This document shows, piece after piece, positions 63,223-64,000 of a DNA stretch of 64,000 bases. Positions within the stretch are counted from its first letter, which is position 1; each line of letters starts with the position of its first letter. The stretch spans positions 9,310,131-9,374,130 of the forward strand of contig OZ059894.1 of NCBI GenBank assembly GCA_964057225.1. The letters run 5' to 3'. A model generated the notes under the pieces. It was not told the origin of the DNA. It did not search any database and saw only the letters and a list, made by a program, of their open reading frames with translations. A program made the position numbers and the translations under genes. The DNA comes from Auanema rhodensis (lineage: Eukaryota; Nematoda; Chromadorea; Rhabditida; Rhabditidae).

Positions 63223-64000
63223 TCAGTAGATAGTACTGGTTTCGAATTGGATTATATTCATCCGACGCTGTGGACTGTCTTGAATATGTGATTGTTCTAT
63301 TCGATGTATGACACTGGTCATGTAACGTCGTAAAGTAGTTAAAGGATTTCGAGAATAACTTTCAGTTCTCTGAAATAGGAACATGTATTATAAGCTTAAT
63401 TCTTAGATAAAACTTACTTTATTAGCTGGAATAGGTAATCTGATTTCATGAATTTCTAAACTACTCCGTCCATCATATTGTTCCTTATAACGAACATCAT
63501 AACTTGTACGAGAAGCAGAGCGTGTAGGAACATCTGCAACGTTTTTGTTAAAATTTTTATGAAAATAGATTTTAATTAACTAACCAACAGATAGAAGATT
63601 TCCTGAATACATCTTTTCACGTGATGAACTACGGATAAGCATTGAAGTTGCCGACACTCGATGTGTACTTGATGTAAGAGCCATCTGGAAATTCTAAATG
63701 ATAAATAAAAATAATGTTAGATCAAGGTTCAGTTACTATAAGCTTGGAACTTATTTTGATGAGTTGTTATTGAAAAGAATAATAAGTGGAATTACCTGTT
63801 CCGTCTTAGTAACATCAGTATAGCCGGATGGCTTTTGTCTCGATACTTCAATATCAAATACTCCAGGAAATTGGTGAACATACTTTCTGCAAATAAGAAG
63901 TAATTAAGATATTTTTAATTTAGCGGATAGATACCTGTATATGCTTTCAGGTAATAGACTGAAGAATAGCTGTAAGAAGACACATCTGAATTTACGGCTC
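63223..64000 (-). CDS. Unrecognised protein, C-terminal exons only
   Basis: Five minus-strand exons enter from the right edge. The first runs to 63935 (SRKFRCVFLQLFFSLLPES), the next starts at 63886 (KYVHQFPGVFDIEVSRQ), and the next at 63693 (NFQMALTSSTHRVSATSM). Then comes one with VPTRSASRTSYDVRYKEQ and a last one with SRNPLTTLRRYMTSV, ending at TGA 63223-63225. Phases agree throughout. The C-terminus is rich in Ser, Arg and Tyr and looks disordered, possibly cytoskeletal or phospho-regulated. I do not recognise a domain. The N-terminus lies outside the window. Confidence 0.6.

Overview
The window looks like nuclear DNA from a nematode. It is AT-rich and contains twelve complete protein-coding genes and one partial one. 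Coding exons are short (about 20-220 bp) and mostly separated by introns of 45-60 bp, with a few of several hundred bp. Acceptors are mainly TTTTCAG, with some AAG and TAG. Most start codons lie within about 25 bp of an acceptor-like sequence, as expected for spliced-leader trans-splicing. Gene content fits too: a globin of the nematode neuronal type, a patched-related (PTR) protein, a divergent Cys-loop channel subunit, a nematode-type PLA2-like protein and a peroxidasin. I cannot name a species. I saw no transposon, virus or CRISPR array. Exon joins were made by hand, using phase and splice signals.

Layout: 1-6329 is non-coding and pyrimidine-rich, upstream of an amine-receptor-like GPCR (6330-12281, +). 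A globin (13001-14711, -) follows. A 5.4-kb purine-rich gap then leads to two head-to-tail genes, a PHF10/BAF45-type PHD protein (20134-22590) and a PPP1R21/KLRAQ protein (22861-25610). An SLC22-type transporter (26188-29529, -) is convergent with them. Next come a Cys-loop-like subunit (30862-32748, +), a 7-kb pyrimidine-rich gap with several hairpins, and a PTR protein (39866-43589, +). On the minus strand lie a small secreted PLA2-like protein (43984-44467) and SCYL1 (44686-48080), the latter with a tRNA-Phe gene nested antisense in an intron. A 241-bp divergent promoter separates SCYL1 from symplekin (48322-53012, +). Symplekin is followed at operon-like spacing by a GNB1L-like WD40 gene (53178-54335). 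Peroxidasin (55715-62676, +) has a tandem repeat in a late intron. The 3' end of an unrecognised minus-strand gene closes the window.

Functionally the region mixes housekeeping genes (chromatin remodelling, mRNA 3'-end processing, Golgi/vesicle traffic, endosomal mRNA transport) with membrane and secreted proteins (GPCR, channel, transporter, PTR, peroxidasin). Two likely operons pair housekeeping genes. The points most worth a second look are: a GPCR with an amine-receptor frame whose Asp3.32 is Gly; a PLA2-like protein whose catalytic His-Asp pair is His-Gly; a channel subunit with a one-residue-longer Cys loop; structured intergenic blocks near 1.7, 17.4 and 37.6-38.2 kb; and a pyrimidine bias on the sense strand of upstream gaps.
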